The notes under the pieces were generated by a model that was not told where the DNA came from, ran no database searches, and saw nothing but the letters and a program-made list of their open reading frames with translations. The position numbers and the translations under genes are program-made. Source: Rhizobiaceae bacterium (GTDB lineage Bacteria; Pseudomonadota; Alphaproteobacteria; Rhizobiales; Rhizobiaceae). From it: 64,000 nt of DNA. How positions within the stretch are numbered: position 1 is the first letter of the stretch; each line of letters begins with the position of its first letter. Positions 1 to 9,000 of the stretch are shown here, piece by piece. The stretch covers positions 806,001 to 870,000 of the forward strand of contig JAHBYU010000001.1 of the NCBI GenBank assembly GCA_019635775.1, read 5' to 3'.

Positions 1-2
1 GC

Positions 3-1187
3 GAAGACGACCTCTCCGGGCAGGGTCATCTGTGTGCCGCCGGCGTCGTGTTCCTCACGCTCGTCCAGACGGCGCGCGTCATGCGGCTTGAGCGGCCAGA
101 TCGACCGCAGCCCGATCTGCTGTCCATGCTCGATCTGGTTGCGCTGGCGACCGTCTGCGACGTCGTTCCGCTCATTGGCGTCAATCGGGCATTCGTGGTG
201 AAGGGACTGGTTGTCGCGCGTCAGTTGCAGAATGAAGGGCTGGCTGCGCTGGCGCGGGTTTCTCGCATCGGCGAGCCGGTGGCCGCTTTCCACCTTTCCT
301 TCCTGATAGGGCCGCGCATCAATGCGGGCGGGCGGATCGGTGATGCCGCGCTAGGCAGCCGGCTTCTTGCAACCGACGATCCGGTCGAGGCTGGCCAGAT
401 CGCCGAAACGCTGGACCGTCTGAACCAGGAACGGCAGGCGATGGAGCAACAGATGCTGGCCGAAGCGCGCGCCGAGGCGGATGCCGAGCTTGCCGGAGGG
501 AGCGGGCCGGCGATCGTGGTCACGGCGAGCAGGGACTGGCATCCTGGCATTGTTGGCCTTCTTGCCTCACGCCTTAAGGAACATTCCCGACGACCGGCCT
601 TCGCTATTGCCTTCAATGCAAATGGCGTAGGGACGGGGTCCGGCCGCTCGATTGCCGGTTTCAACCTTGGCCGTCTGGTGCGAGACGCGGCTGCGGCCGG
701 CTTGATCGTCAAAGGTGGAGGCCACGCGATGGCAGCCGGCATCACTGTCGAGCGCGAGAAGCTTGGCGCGTTGCGCGCCTTCTTCGAGGAGCAGGCCGCG
801 CTTGAGGTCTTTCGCCTGCAGGACGAGGAAGTGCTTGACGTCGACGCGGCGCTCGCGGCGGAAGGTGCAACGCTCGCCTTGCTCGAATCCCTCGAGAGGG
901 CCGGACCATTCGGTGCGGGCCACCCGGCGCCTGTATTCGTCCTGCCGCGCCACAGGCTGGAGGATGCAAGGCTGGTGGGTGCCAACCATGTGCGCGCCGA
1001 TCTTCGCTCGGATGGTGGCGGACGGGTACAGGCCATCGCTTTTCGCGCCGCCGGCACTGTGCTTGGCGATTTCTTGTTCGCAAGCCGCGGGCAAACGATC
1101 CATGTGGCGGGATCGCTGTCCGGCAGCTACTGGAACGGAAGTCGCAAGGTGGACTTTCGCATGACCGATGCCGCCCTGGCGAGCTAG
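3..1187 (+). CDS. recJ: Single-stranded-DNA-specific exonuclease RecJ, 3' part
   Basis: The reading frame is open from base 3 with no stop, so the true start lies left of the window and only the C-terminal part is present. RecJ degrades single-stranded DNA 5' to 3' in recombinational repair and mismatch repair. Visible features are the end of the DHH phosphoesterase region, the DHHA1 domain with the glycine-rich KGGGHAMAAGI motif (about residues 223-233 of the visible part), and the C-terminal OB-fold region that ends the family. It runs convergently into the patatin gene with a 2-bp gap. The family assignment is firm; the missing N-terminal catalytic half cannot be checked. Confidence 0.93.
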   Translation, partial: EDDLSGQGHLCAAGVVFLTLVQTARVMRLERPDRPQPDLLSMLDLVALATVCDVVPLIGVNRAFVVKGLVVARQLQNEGLAALARVSRIGEPVAAFHLSFLIGPRINAGGRIGDAALGSRLLATDDPVEAGQIAETLDRLNQERQAMEQQMLAEARAEADAELAGGSGPAIVVTASRDWHPGIVGLLASRLKEHSRRPAFAIAFNANGVGTGSGRSIAGFNLGRLVRDAAAAGLIVKGGGHAMAAGITVEREKLGALRAFFEEQAALEVFRLQDEEVLDVDAALAAEGATLALLESLERAGPFGAGHPAPVFVLPRHRLEDARLVGANHVRADLRSDGGGRVQAIAFRAAGTVLGDFLFASRGQTIHVAGSLSGSYWNGSRKVDFRMTDAALAS

Positions 1188-1189
1188 CG

Positions 1190-2167
1190 TCAGGTCAGGA
1201 CTGTTTGCAGCCTCTGCAGATCCGCGACTTGGGCGCGCGTTGTTTCGTAGCCTACGCGGATCGCCTCGTCGGCGCGGTGGAATTCGGTCAGGCCGACATG
1301 CCCGAGCCTGGGTTGAAGCGACAGGTCCGGCGGATCGCCGGCCAGTCTTGCGCGTGATATGCGGTCCTGGATGATGTTGAACGCTTCGACCATCACGCCG
1401 GTGACGCCGAGCCGTGCCTCTTTTGACCGGGAATCGGCACGGAAGCGTTCAGCAGGCGAGGCATCCTGTTCCACAAGCAGTTCGCCCGCGCTGTGTTTTA
1501 TGACGGCCGCGCGACCGAACAGGTCGTAATGCAGGTTTACCGCCACCACCAGCGGTTGTTCATAGGCCCGACAAACCGAAACCGGAACCGGGTTCACCAA
1601 CGCGCCGTCGACCAGCACGCGGCCATTGGTCGGAACGGGCTCGAACACACCGGGCAGCGCATAGGATGCCCGCATGGCTGTGATGAGGGCCCCGCTTGAA
1701 AGCCATATTTCGTGGCCGGTGCGGATTTCGGATGCGACGCAGACGAATGGCTTGGGAAGATCCTCGAAGCGCATGCCGTTCAGGTGCTGGCGCAGCCTTG
1801 CATCGAGCTTCATGCCGCCGAACAGCCCATTGCCGCCAAAATTGAGGTCGAGCAGGCCGAAGATACGGCGCTTTGTCAGGCTGCGAGCGAATTCCTCCAG
1901 CGTATCCAGCTTGCCGGCCAGATAGCAGCCGCCGACCAGCGCGCCGATCGAGGTTCCTGCGATCATCGAGATTTCAACGCCGGCCTCGTCAAGTGCCCGC
2001 AAGACGCCGATATGCGCCCAGCCTCGTGCAGCGCCGCCGCCAAGCGCCAACGCGATTCCAGTGGTCTTGGCTTTCGTGGCGCCGGCAAAGCCACCAGCTG
2101 ACGCCGGGCCGTTTGCCTCCCGGACGTTGTTTCTGCCAGCAAATGACGCCCATTCGAGCATCACCAA
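1190..2167 (-). CDS. Patatin-like phospholipase (RssA family)
   Basis: This is a serine hydrolase of the patatin family, expected to release fatty acids from lipids in the cytoplasm or at the inner membrane. All family motifs are present: the oxyanion-hole loop GGGAARG (residues 43-49), the nucleophile elbow GTSIG (Ser73) and the DGA catalytic aspartate (Asp187). The first 35 residues are low-complexity and non-conserved, so translation could begin slightly downstream. It ends against recJ in a convergent arrangement. The physiological substrate is unknown; bacterial RssA-type proteins are generally uncharacterised. Confidence 0.88.
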   Translation of the reverse strand: MVMLEWASFAGRNNVREANGPASAGGFAGATKAKTTGIALALGGGAARGWAHIGVLRALDEAGVEISMIAGTSIGALVGGCYLAGKLDTLEEFARSLTKRRIFGLLDLNFGGNGLFGGMKLDARLRQHLNGMRFEDLPKPFVCVASEIRTGHEIWLSSGALITAMRASYALPGVFEPVPTNGRVLVDGALVNPVPVSVCRAYEQPLVVAVNLHYDLFGRAAVIKHSAGELLVEQDASPAERFRADSRSKEARLGVTGVMVEAFNIIQDRISRARLAGDPPDLSLQPRLGHVGLTEFHRADEAIRVGYETTRAQVADLQRLQTVLT

Positions 2168-2244
2168 CTCCCTAACGTATGCCCAGTCTACGGGGCTCCC
2201 GTATCGAAATCATGAATCTTTGTGCCGGTCCTGGCCCTGAAGGT

Positions 2245-2700
2245 TCACGTGTTCCGCCCATAAACGTCGGCGGCATCGAAGAGCGGTTTGCTTCCGTCGC
2301 TGAAAAGGATTGCCTTGCCGTCGACCAATCGGACCGTCCGATAGAAGCATGAACGCCGACCTGTGTGGCAGGTTGCATCGTGGCCCGAGACCTTGACGCT
2401 CAGTACGACTGCATCCTGATCGCAATCCGTGCGCATCTCGACGACATGCTGAAGATTGCCTGATGTCTCGCCCTTCTTCCAAAGGCTGTTTCGCGAGCGG
2501 GACCAATAATGTGCAATCCCGGTTTCGAGCGTCAGCGCCAGCGCCTGCGCGTTCATGTGTGCAAGCATGAGCACAGTCCCGTCGCTTGCATCGGTCACGA
2601 CTGCGGTGATCAGCCCGTTTGCGTCGAAGCGTGGCGAAAAGGCTGTTCCCTCCTCCAGAACTTTATTATCGGCCGGAGGCGAGGCGAATTCGATCGTCAT
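2245..2700 (-). CDS. hisI: Phosphoribosyl-AMP cyclohydrolase
   Basis: HisI opens the adenine ring of phosphoribosyl-AMP in the third step of histidine biosynthesis, in the cytoplasm. The 151-residue protein is the monofunctional form, without the HisE pyrophosphohydrolase domain. It carries the expected HYWSRSR and [10 protein letters not shown] segments and the zinc and magnesium ligand region CDQDAV followed by [11 protein letters not shown]. It lies 10 bp downstream of folE on the same strand, so the two are probably co-transcribed, an arrangement common in rhizobial relatives. Confidence 0.95.
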   Translation of the reverse strand: MTIEFASPPADNKVLEEGTAFSPRFDANGLITAVVTDASDGTVLMLAHMNAQALALTLETGIAHYWSRSRNSLWKKGETSGNLQHVVEMRTDCDQDAVVLSVKVSGHDATCHTGRRSCFYRTVRLVDGKAILFSDGSKPLFDAADVYGRNT

Positions 2701-2710
2701 CGGTCCTGTG

Positions 2711-3346
2711 TCAGCTTGCCGGTGCGCCGGCGCGCACCATGGTTATGAAACGCACCTGTTCCTCAGGGCTGTCCTTGAACGCGCCGGTGAACGTCGTGGT
2801 CAGCGTTGTCGAGCCCTGCTTGCGGATGCCGCGCATGGCCATGCACATGTGCTCGCCCTCGATCATCACCGCGACGCCGCGCGGATTGAGCGTTTCCTGT
2901 ATCGAGCTGGCGATCTGGGCCGTCAGCGCCTCCTGCGTCTGGAGCCGGTGGGCGAAGATGTCTACCACGCGCGCGATCTTCGACAGGCCGACGACCTTGC
3001 CATCCGGCAGGTAGCCGACATGCGCCTTGCCGATGATCGGCAGCATGTGATGTTCGCAATGCGAGTGAAACTGGATATCCCGTACGATGACGAGGTCGTC
3101 GTAGCCCGCAATTTCCTCGAAGGTCCGGCCGAGTTCTTCGGCGGCCGACTGGCCATAGCCCGAAAACAGCTCGCGATAAGCCTTGGTCACGCGCTTGGGC
3201 GTGTCGAGCAGTCCTTCGCGGTTGGGGTCGTCGCCCGTCCAGCGTAACAGGATGCGCACCGCGTTCTCAACCTCGGCCTCGGTGGGTCTGGCAGTGCTTT
3301 CCGTGTTGGCCGGAACCGGCACGATCTTCTTGATGACGGCGTCCAT
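2711..3346 (-). CDS. folE: GTP cyclohydrolase I
   Basis: FolE converts GTP to dihydroneopterin triphosphate, the first step of tetrahydrofolate (and queuosine precursor) synthesis. The zinc-site motifs [10 protein letters not shown] and [10 protein letters not shown] are present, and the length of 211 residues is normal. I chose the ATG at 3346 because a GGGAGA ribosome-binding site sits 6 bases upstream; an upstream in-frame start at 3397 would add a non-conserved extension. Transcription continues into hisI. The IscU-like gene is divergent. Confidence 0.95.
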   Translation of the reverse strand: MDAVIKKIVPVPANTESTARPTEAEVENAVRILLRWTGDDPNREGLLDTPKRVTKAYRELFSGYGQSAAEELGRTFEEIAGYDDLVIVRDIQFHSHCEHHMLPIIGKAHVGYLPDGKVVGLSKIARVVDIFAHRLQTQEALTAQIASSIQETLNPRGVAVMIEGEHMCMAMRGIRKQGSTTLTTTFTGAFKDSPEEQVRFITMVRAGAPAS

Positions 3347-3562
3347 CAGGTGTCTCCCGTAGTTCCCCTCGCTGGAGGAACGAGTTGAACGGATCACAGC
3401 CTTGCATGGGAAGCGCCCCTAGCTGCGAAGTCTGCTCCCGCCGGCCAATGCCTTATGCCTTGTCGGTCATGGAACATGACCATTATATATGCTGGGCCGG
3501 CGCGAATGAAAGATGCGCAGGGCGCGACGAACGTTCGCTGAACGGCGACGGATTGGAAAGAA

Positions 3563-4003
3563 ATGATCGACGACGTCTACAACACGAAAATTCTCGGTTT
3601 TGCCGGGAATATCGAGCGCATCGGCCGGCTCGATCATCCTGACGCGACGGCCAAGGCCCATTCCAAGCTGTGCGGCTCGACGGTTTTGATCGACCTCGCC
3701 ATGCGCGACGGCGTCGTGACGGATTTCGCTCACGAGGTAAAGGCATGCGCACTTGGGCAGGCTTCGTCCTCGATCATGGCGCAACATGTCGTCGGCGCCA
3801 CCGCTCAAGAGTTGCGGTCAGTGCGAGAGACGATGCTCAGGATGCTCAAGGAGAACGGTCCGCCGCCGCAGGGGCGTTTTGAGGACCTAAAATATCTGGA
3901 GCCGGTGCGCGACTACAAGGCGCGCCACGCCTCGACCATGCTGACATTCGACGCGGTGGTCGACGCGATCGACCAGATCGAGAAGAAGCAGAAGGCCGCC
4001 TGA
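3563..4003 (+). CDS. IscU/NifU-N-like iron-sulfur scaffold homologue
   Basis: The 146-residue protein resembles the NifU N-terminal/IscU fold, in which three conserved cysteines assemble a [2Fe-2S] cluster for delivery to apoproteins. Two cysteines are seen (Cys37 in KLCGST and Cys62 in KACALGQASSS). The position of the third, normally next to a serine near residue 117, reads ARHAST with alanine instead of cysteine, and the usual CGD motif reads CGS. It may therefore bind a cluster differently or have another role. It stands alone, divergent from folE, with no isc or suf genes nearby. Confidence 0.75.
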   Translation: MIDDVYNTKILGFAGNIERIGRLDHPDATAKAHSKLCGSTVLIDLAMRDGVVTDFAHEVKACALGQASSSIMAQHVVGATAQELRSVRETMLRMLKENGPPPQGRFEDLKYLEPVRDYKARHASTMLTFDAVVDAIDQIEKKQKAA

Positions 4004-4031
4004 GGGCTTTCGGCGACGTTTTCGACGAAAG

Positions 4032-5075
4032 CTAATTTGAAGCGACGAGGTCCCGCACCATCGGGATGACCTTCGTTCCGTAGAGTTCGATGCTTTTCAT
4101 CATGTGTTCATGTCCCATCGTCCCCGACGAATATTTCATGTCGAAACGCGTCACGCCGAGGGCCTTTACGGTCTTCGCTATCTTTTTCGCGACCGTCTCC
4201 GGCGACCCGACATAAAGCGAGCCCATGTCCGCCTCTGCGTTGAAGCGGGCGATACTGGTCGGTCCCCAGCCTCGCTCACCTCCGATCCGGTCGTGAAGCG
4301 CTTTGTAGCCGGGCCATAGCTGCTCGCGCGCCTGCTCGTCGGTTTCGGCGACGTGACCCGGCGAATGGACGCCAAGCGGCAGAACTGGCTTCTGAAGCTG
4401 CTCGGCTGCGCGGTGGTACAGATCCACGAACTGGCGAAAACGCACGGGGTCACCACCGATGATGGCCAGCATCATGGGCAGTTCGTATTGCACGGCGCGA
4501 ACCACCGATTCCGGACTTCCTCCGACGCCGATCCAGGTCTTCAGCCTGCCGTGCTCCACCGGCGGATAGACGAGTTGGCCCTTCAAGCCGGGATGGATCG
4601 AGCCCTTCCAAGTCACCGGCTCCTGTTTGAGCAGCGCCGAGAAAAGGTCGAGTTTCTCAGTGAACAGCCTTTCGTAGTCGCTCAGGGGAAAGCCGAACAG
4701 CGGGAAGGATTCGGTGAACGAGCCTCGACCAAGGATCACCTCGGCTCGGCCAGCAGACAATGCATCTAGCGTCGAGAAGCGCTGGAACACGCGGATCGGA
4801 TCGTCGGAGCTCAGTACGGTTACAGCCGAGCCGAGATGGATGTTCTTGGTGCGCGAAGCGATTGCCGCCAGAACGACATCAGGGGCCGACACGGCAAAAT
4901 CGTCGCGGTGATGTTCGCCGACGCCTATGAAGTGGATTCCGACCTCATCGGCCAGAATTCCTTCTTCCACCACGTTGCGCAGCACCTGCGCCTGCGGCAG
5001 AAGCTTGCCTTGCGCATCGACGGTGACATCGCCAAAGGTATCCAGTCCAAGTTCAATCTGCGGTGTATCTGACAT
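4032..5075 (-). CDS. LLM-class flavin-dependent oxidoreductase
   Basis: This luciferase-like monooxygenase family protein (347 residues) probably uses reduced flavin or F420 in the cytoplasm; the substrate cannot be deduced. Typical segments are the N-terminal ELGLDTFGDV strand, the GVGEHHRDDFAVSAP active-site stretch, the ILGRGS loop and the C-terminal GSPETVAKKI helix. I chose the ATG at 5075 because the homologous region starts there; a longer frame reaches 5159 but adds an unconserved lead. It is convergent with the scaffold homologue and divergent from yidD. Confidence 0.85.
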   Translation of the reverse strand: MSDTPQIELGLDTFGDVTVDAQGKLLPQAQVLRNVVEEGILADEVGIHFIGVGEHHRDDFAVSAPDVVLAAIASRTKNIHLGSAVTVLSSDDPIRVFQRFSTLDALSAGRAEVILGRGSFTESFPLFGFPLSDYERLFTEKLDLFSALLKQEPVTWKGSIHPGLKGQLVYPPVEHGRLKTWIGVGGSPESVVRAVQYELPMMLAIIGGDPVRFRQFVDLYHRAAEQLQKPVLPLGVHSPGHVAETDEQAREQLWPGYKALHDRIGGERGWGPTSIARFNAEADMGSLYVGSPETVAKKIAKTVKALGVTRFDMKYSSGTMGHEHMMKSIELYGTKVIPMVRDLVASN

Positions 5076-5219
5076 GGGATCAACTTTTCGATTGCCCTTG
5101 CGAAAGGGCTCTTGGGAGTCTGTCTGGCGATACTTAGTTTGGGGGTGACGCGCAATCAAACCGCCATCGGTGAACAGACTGTCGGCAGCTGTTCAAAAGG
5201 CACCTTGAGGTAACCGGTC

Positions 5220-5582
5220 GTGACAGGCCATCCGCACGCACCACACCACCATATCGGCCGGAACTGGCCAGGTCCTTGGCGGAAGACACCGGGCAGGCTG
5301 CTCGGCACGTCGCTGGTGCGCGCCTACCAGCTGACCTTGTCGGGCTTTGTCGGCAATACGTGCAGGCATCTGCCGACATGTTCAGAATATGCCTATGAAG
5401 CGATCGCCCGTCATGGGCTGTGGGCCGGGGGTTGGATGGGGCTGTTCCGCGTTGTCCGTTGCGGACCCGGTGGCACCCACGGAATAGATCGTGTTCCAGA
5501 AAAGCTTGGTTCCCGTTATCGCTGGTTCACGCCGTGGCGATACTGGCGCTTCGGCCGGAAAGCCGGCGACCCTCCAGCGTGA
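5220..5582 (+). CDS. yidD: Membrane protein insertion efficiency factor YidD
   Basis: YidD is a small membrane-associated protein that assists YidC-dependent insertion of inner-membrane proteins. The conserved core is clear: an amphipathic helix ending in YQLTLSGF, then CRHLPTCSEYAYEAI and RVVRCGPGGTHG, which contain the three conserved cysteines. In many bacteria yidD sits beside rnpA and yidC; in rhizobial relatives it is found near thrS, as here. The N-terminal 25 residues are variable and histidine-rich, so the exact start is uncertain. Confidence 0.92.
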   Translation: MTGHPHAPHHHIGRNWPGPWRKTPGRLLGTSLVRAYQLTLSGFVGNTCRHLPTCSEYAYEAIARHGLWAGGWMGLFRVVRCGPGGTHGIDRVPEKLGSRYRWFTPWRYWRFGRKAGDPPA

Positions 5583-5671
5583 GCGTCATGCCGCCATCTT
5601 TGGGTTGAAGACGAGCGTTTAGGCTGGCAGGCTTCCGACTCGTTGATTGACGTTCAATGAGGGAGGCCGAT

Positions 5672-5848
5672 ATGGCGCACAAGTTCGAGATCTACAAGGA
5701 CAAGGCCGGGGAGTACCGCGTCCGCTTCAAGTACAATTCAGAGGTGATGTTCTCGACCGAGGGATATTCGTCCAAGTCGGGCGCGGAGAAGGCGATCGCG
5801 TCCATCAAGAAGAACGGCCCAGAGGCTCCGATAGAAGACAACAGCTGA
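5672..5848 (+). CDS. YegP-like DUF1508 protein, single repeat
   Basis: A 58-residue protein with one DUF1508 unit (FEIYKDKAGEYRVRFKYNSE, then the GYSSKSGAEKAIASIKKN helix). Escherichia coli YegP has two such units in tandem, so this is the half-length form. The function is unknown. The ATG at 5672 is chosen because a perfect GGGAGG ribosome-binding site lies 5 bases upstream; the more distal in-frame start at 5657 would leave that site inside the gene. Confidence 0.85.
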   Translation: MAHKFEIYKDKAGEYRVRFKYNSEVMFSTEGYSSKSGAEKAIASIKKNGPEAPIEDNS

Positions 5849-6011
5849 TCGACGCCCCGAGCGGACGCGCTTCGGGCACGTCCGACGGGACTTTACCAGA
5901 GGCAGCATGGCGCTTATGTAGCAGCCGGCTGCCGCTCTTGCTTTGTCATTGGCCGCAGCCATTCGACCACACCACCCGCGCTCGTTTGCGGGACTGGACA
6001 GGAGAAGGCAG

Positions 6012-8009
6012 TTGTCAAACGTTTCCCTCAAATTCCCCGATGGTTCCGCGCGCGAGTACGATGCCGCCACGACTGGCGCCGCGCTTGCTGAATCGATATC
6101 GAAGTCGCTCGCGAAGAAAGCCGTCGCCTACGCGCTGGACGGCACGATAAGGGACCTTTCCGATCCGATCGGTCACTCGGGCGCGGTCGAGATCCTGACA
6201 CGCGACGACCCGCGTGCGCTGGAGCTTATCCGTCACGATACCGCGCACGTGCTTGCCGAGGCCGTACAGGAGCTGTGGCCGGGCACTCAGGTGACCATCG
6301 GTCCCGTGATCGAGAACGGCTTCTACTACGATTTCGCGCGCAACCAGCCTTTCACGCCCGAGGATTTCCCCGCCATCGAGAAGAAGATGCGCGAGATCAT
6401 CGGGCGCAACAAGCCGTTCACCAAGACGCTTGTTTCCCGCGAGGACGCGAAGAGGTTCTTCCGCGACAAGGGCGAGAACTACAAGGTCGAGCTGGTCGAC
6501 GCGATTCCTGAAGGGCAGGACATCAAGTTCTATTCGCAGGGCGAATGGACCGATCTCTGTCGCGGTCCGCACATGGCTTCCACCGGGCAGGTCGGCAACG
6601 CCTTCAAGCTGATGAAGGTGGCGGGCGCCTACTGGCGCGGCGACGCCAACAATCCGATGCTGACGCGCATATATGGCACGGCCTGGGCCGATCAGGCGCA
6701 ACTCGAGACCTATCTCCATATGCTGGAGGAGGCCGAGAAGCGCGACCACCGCAAGCTCGGCCGCGAGATGGACCTGTTCCACTTCCAGGAGGAGGGACCC
6801 GGCGTCGTCTTCTGGCACGCCAAGGGCTGGAAGATGTTCCAGAACCTGATCTCCTACATGCGCCGCCGGCTGGGCGACGACTATCAGGAGGTCAACGCGC
6901 CGCAGATCCTCGACAAGTCGCTCTGGGAGACGTCCGGCCACTGGGGCTGGTATCAGGAGAACATGTTCGCCGTTAAGTCCGCGCATGCCTTCACGCATCC
7001 CGAGGATCCGGAGGCCGACCAGCGCATCTTCGCGCTCAAGCCAATGAACTGCCCCGGCCACGTGCAGATTTTCAAGCACGGGCTGAAATCCTACCGCGAC
7101 CTGCCGCTTCGGCTGGCAGAGTTTGGCAGCGTCCATCGTTATGAAGCGTCGGGCGCCTTGCATGGGCTGATGCGCGTACGCGGCTTCACGCAGGACGACG
7201 CACACGTGTTCTGCACGGAAGAGCAACTCGAGGCCGAAATCCTCAAGATCAACGATCTCATGATGTCGGTCTACGCGGACTTCGGCTTCGAGGCGGTCGA
7301 GGTCAAGTTGGCCACGCGTCCGGAAAAGCGTGTCGGCACAGACGCGGCATGGGATCACGCCGAAGACATTCTACGCCGCGTGCTTGCCCGGATGGCGCGC
7401 GAGGATAACCGCATCAGCACCGGCATCAACGAAGGCGAAGGCACCTTTTACGGCCCGAAGTTCGAATACACGCTTAAGGATGCCATCGGCCGCGACTGGC
7501 AGTGCGGCACCACGCAAGTGGATTTCAACCTGCCGGAGCGTTTTGGCGCGTTCTATATCGGCTCGGATTCGGAGAAGAAGCAGCCCGTCATGGTGCATCG
7601 CGCCATCGCCGGCTCGCTGGAACGCTTCCTCGGCATCCTTATCGAAAGCCATGCCGGCCAGATGCCGCTCTGGTTCGCACCCGTGCAGGTCGTTGTGACC
7701 ACCATCACGTCCGACGCGGACGACTACGTTCGTCAGGTCGTGGCCAGGCTAAAGGAAGCCGGCTTGAGCGTCGAAATCGATCTTCGCAACGAGAAGATCA
7801 ACTACAAGGTCCGCGAACATTCGCTTGCGAAGGTTCCGGTGATTCTCGTCTGTGGCAAGCGCGAGGCGGAGGAAGGCAGCGTGAACGTGCGTCGGCTCGG
7901 GTCGCGCGATCAGCAGTCGATGTCGCTGGAGGCCGCGATCGCGTCACTTGTCGACGAGGCCACCCCGCCGGACATCAAGCGCAAGCGTGACCAGAGAGTG
8001 GCCGTCTGA
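6012..8009 (+). CDS. thrS: Threonyl-tRNA synthetase
   Basis: ThrRS charges tRNA-Thr with threonine. Domains in order are the N-terminal TGS domain (about residues 1-60), the editing domain with [12 protein letters not shown], the class II catalytic core with the zinc-binding cysteine in [14 protein letters not shown] and the motif 2 stretch [21 protein letters not shown], and the C-terminal anticodon-binding domain. I place the start at the TTG at 6012, preceded by AGGAGAAGG at good spacing and giving 665 residues, normal for the family. The frame remains open upstream to 5943, but that extension has no homology or ribosome-binding site. A terminator follows directly. Confidence 0.95.
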   Translation: MSNVSLKFPDGSAREYDAATTGAALAESISKSLAKKAVAYALDGTIRDLSDPIGHSGAVEILTRDDPRALELIRHDTAHVLAEAVQELWPGTQVTIGPVIENGFYYDFARNQPFTPEDFPAIEKKMREIIGRNKPFTKTLVSREDAKRFFRDKGENYKVELVDAIPEGQDIKFYSQGEWTDLCRGPHMASTGQVGNAFKLMKVAGAYWRGDANNPMLTRIYGTAWADQAQLETYLHMLEEAEKRDHRKLGREMDLFHFQEEGPGVVFWHAKGWKMFQNLISYMRRRLGDDYQEVNAPQILDKSLWETSGHWGWYQENMFAVKSAHAFTHPEDPEADQRIFALKPMNCPGHVQIFKHGLKSYRDLPLRLAEFGSVHRYEASGALHGLMRVRGFTQDDAHVFCTEEQLEAEILKINDLMMSVYADFGFEAVEVKLATRPEKRVGTDAAWDHAEDILRRVLARMAREDNRISTGINEGEGTFYGPKFEYTLKDAIGRDWQCGTTQVDFNLPERFGAFYIGSDSEKKQPVMVHRAIAGSLERFLGILIESHAGQMPLWFAPVQVVVTTITSDADDYVRQVVARLKEAGLSVEIDLRNEKINYKVREHSLAKVPVILVCGKREAEEGSVNVRRLGSRDQQSMSLEAAIASLVDEATPPDIKRKRDQRVAV

Positions 8010-8014
8010 ACCAC

Positions 8015-8046
8015 AAAAGCGCCAGATCGCAAAATCCGGCGCTTTT
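8015..8046 (+). terminator. Rho-independent terminator of thrS
   Basis: The arms AAAAGCGCC (8015-8023) and GGCGCTTTT (8038-8046) pair perfectly, and an inner GAT/ATC pairing shortens the loop. The A-run and T-run make it work in both directions, ending thrS from the left and the small minus-strand gene from the right. Confidence 0.85.
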
Positions 8047-8048
8047 CT

Positions 8049-8324
8049 CTAGCAGCTGATCCCGACCTTCTGTGCAGTGCAGCGGGGCTTCATCACGGGC
8101 ACCTCTATGCGCGGCTGGCGCTGCCGCATCTCCAGATTGTTGAGATCGCGATTGAACTGCTGCTGGAGTCGGAAGTTTTCCCGTTGCTGCTTGTTGCGCA
8201 GGTTCTGCAGGTCGCCGTTGGTCACTTGTGGAACGATGATGGGCGCTACCTGCGACACGGCCGGCAATGTTCCGGCCATGATCATGATGGCTGTCAGGGA
8301 AGATATGCGCTTAGCCGTATCCAT
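8049..8324 (-). CDS. Small exported protein of unknown function
   Basis: I do not recognise a family. The 91-residue product starts with a signal peptide (MDTAKRISSLTAIMIMAGTL, cleavage probably after PAVSQ), followed by a glutamine, asparagine and arginine-rich charged stretch (about residues 40-72) likely to be helical. It ends with two cysteines (CTAQKVGISC) that could form a disulfide in the periplasm. The longer in-frame start at 8393 would place basic residues ahead of the signal peptide, so I used the ATG at 8324. Confidence 0.6.
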   Translation of the reverse strand: MDTAKRISSLTAIMIMAGTLPAVSQVAPIIVPQVTNGDLQNLRNKQQRENFRLQQQFNRDLNNLEMRQRQPRIEVPVMKPRCTAQKVGISC

Positions 8325-8386
8325 TACCCGAACGTAGTGCTGCAATCGGCGAAAACCAAGCCGACAAGCATTGAATCCGCCTGTCT

Positions 8387-8875
8387 TTAGCATTTTCCGG
8401 CTGACTGGAGCCGATCGGTACAGGTGATGTTGTTGCCGTACGGGCGAGCGTAATAGCCGTCGCGGTATCCATCGCGATATCCCTGCCGGTACGACGACCG
8501 GGGCGGATAGTAGACCGGATCGGACTCGTAATAGCGCGGCGCGTAGTGGCGTGGCTCTGCGTAGCGCGGGTAATAGCCGCCGTAATATCCACCACCATAA
8601 TAGCTATTGCTGTTTGCTATGGCTCCGCCGATCAGCGCGCCGGCGACAAATGCGCCTGCGGGGAACCACCACCCGTTGTTGTAGCGATATCCGGGACGGT
8701 AGTTCCGGTAACCTCGATAGCCGCGATGCCAGCCGTCGCGGACCTTTACGACGTCGGTCCGGGTCTGGATTGCGTCCGCACGAACCAACGGCGCGGTGCT
8801 TGCGGGAGAGATGCCTGCGATGGAGAGGGAAGCTGCGATGACTGCGGTGGTCAAACCTGTCTTTAGCTTTTTCAT
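8387..8875 (-). CDS. Exported Tyr/Gly/Arg-rich protein with glycine-zipper segment
   Basis: A signal peptide (residues 1-28) is followed by a Tyr-Arg-Gly-rich region (RGYRGYRNYRPGYRYNNGWW), a hydrophobic glycine-zipper-like stretch (AGAFVAGALIGGAIA), more YYGGGYYGGYYP repeats, and a terminal pair of cysteines (CTDRLQSAGKC). The layout recalls the BA14K-type periplasmic or surface proteins of Rhizobiales, but the classical BA14K C-terminus is absent, so I leave it unnamed. The start at 8875 is supported by GAGGA 8 bases upstream. The cysteine-pair ending resembles its downstream neighbour at 8049-8324, and the two may be co-transcribed. Confidence 0.65.
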   Translation of the reverse strand: MKKLKTGLTTAVIAASLSIAGISPASTAPLVRADAIQTRTDVVKVRDGWHRGYRGYRNYRPGYRYNNGWWFPAGAFVAGALIGGAIANSNSYYGGGYYGGYYPRYAEPRHYAPRYYESDPVYYPPRSSYRQGYRDGYRDGYYARPYGNNITCTDRLQSAGKC

Positions 8876-9000
8876 GGACGTTGTCCTCATCGGGAGCCCA
8901 AGGATACCCGAAAAAACGGCAAGACCAAGGTGATTGTTCCACGCGGCATTGGCGACCGCGCAAGGCGTTGTTTTTTGACACTGTCTTTCGCCGGGACTAG

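Noticed and set aside
6015-7358. 447-codon open frame on the minus strand
   Set aside because: It is wholly antisense to thrS and its translation has no recognisable domain; long antisense frames are expected opposite GC-rich genes.
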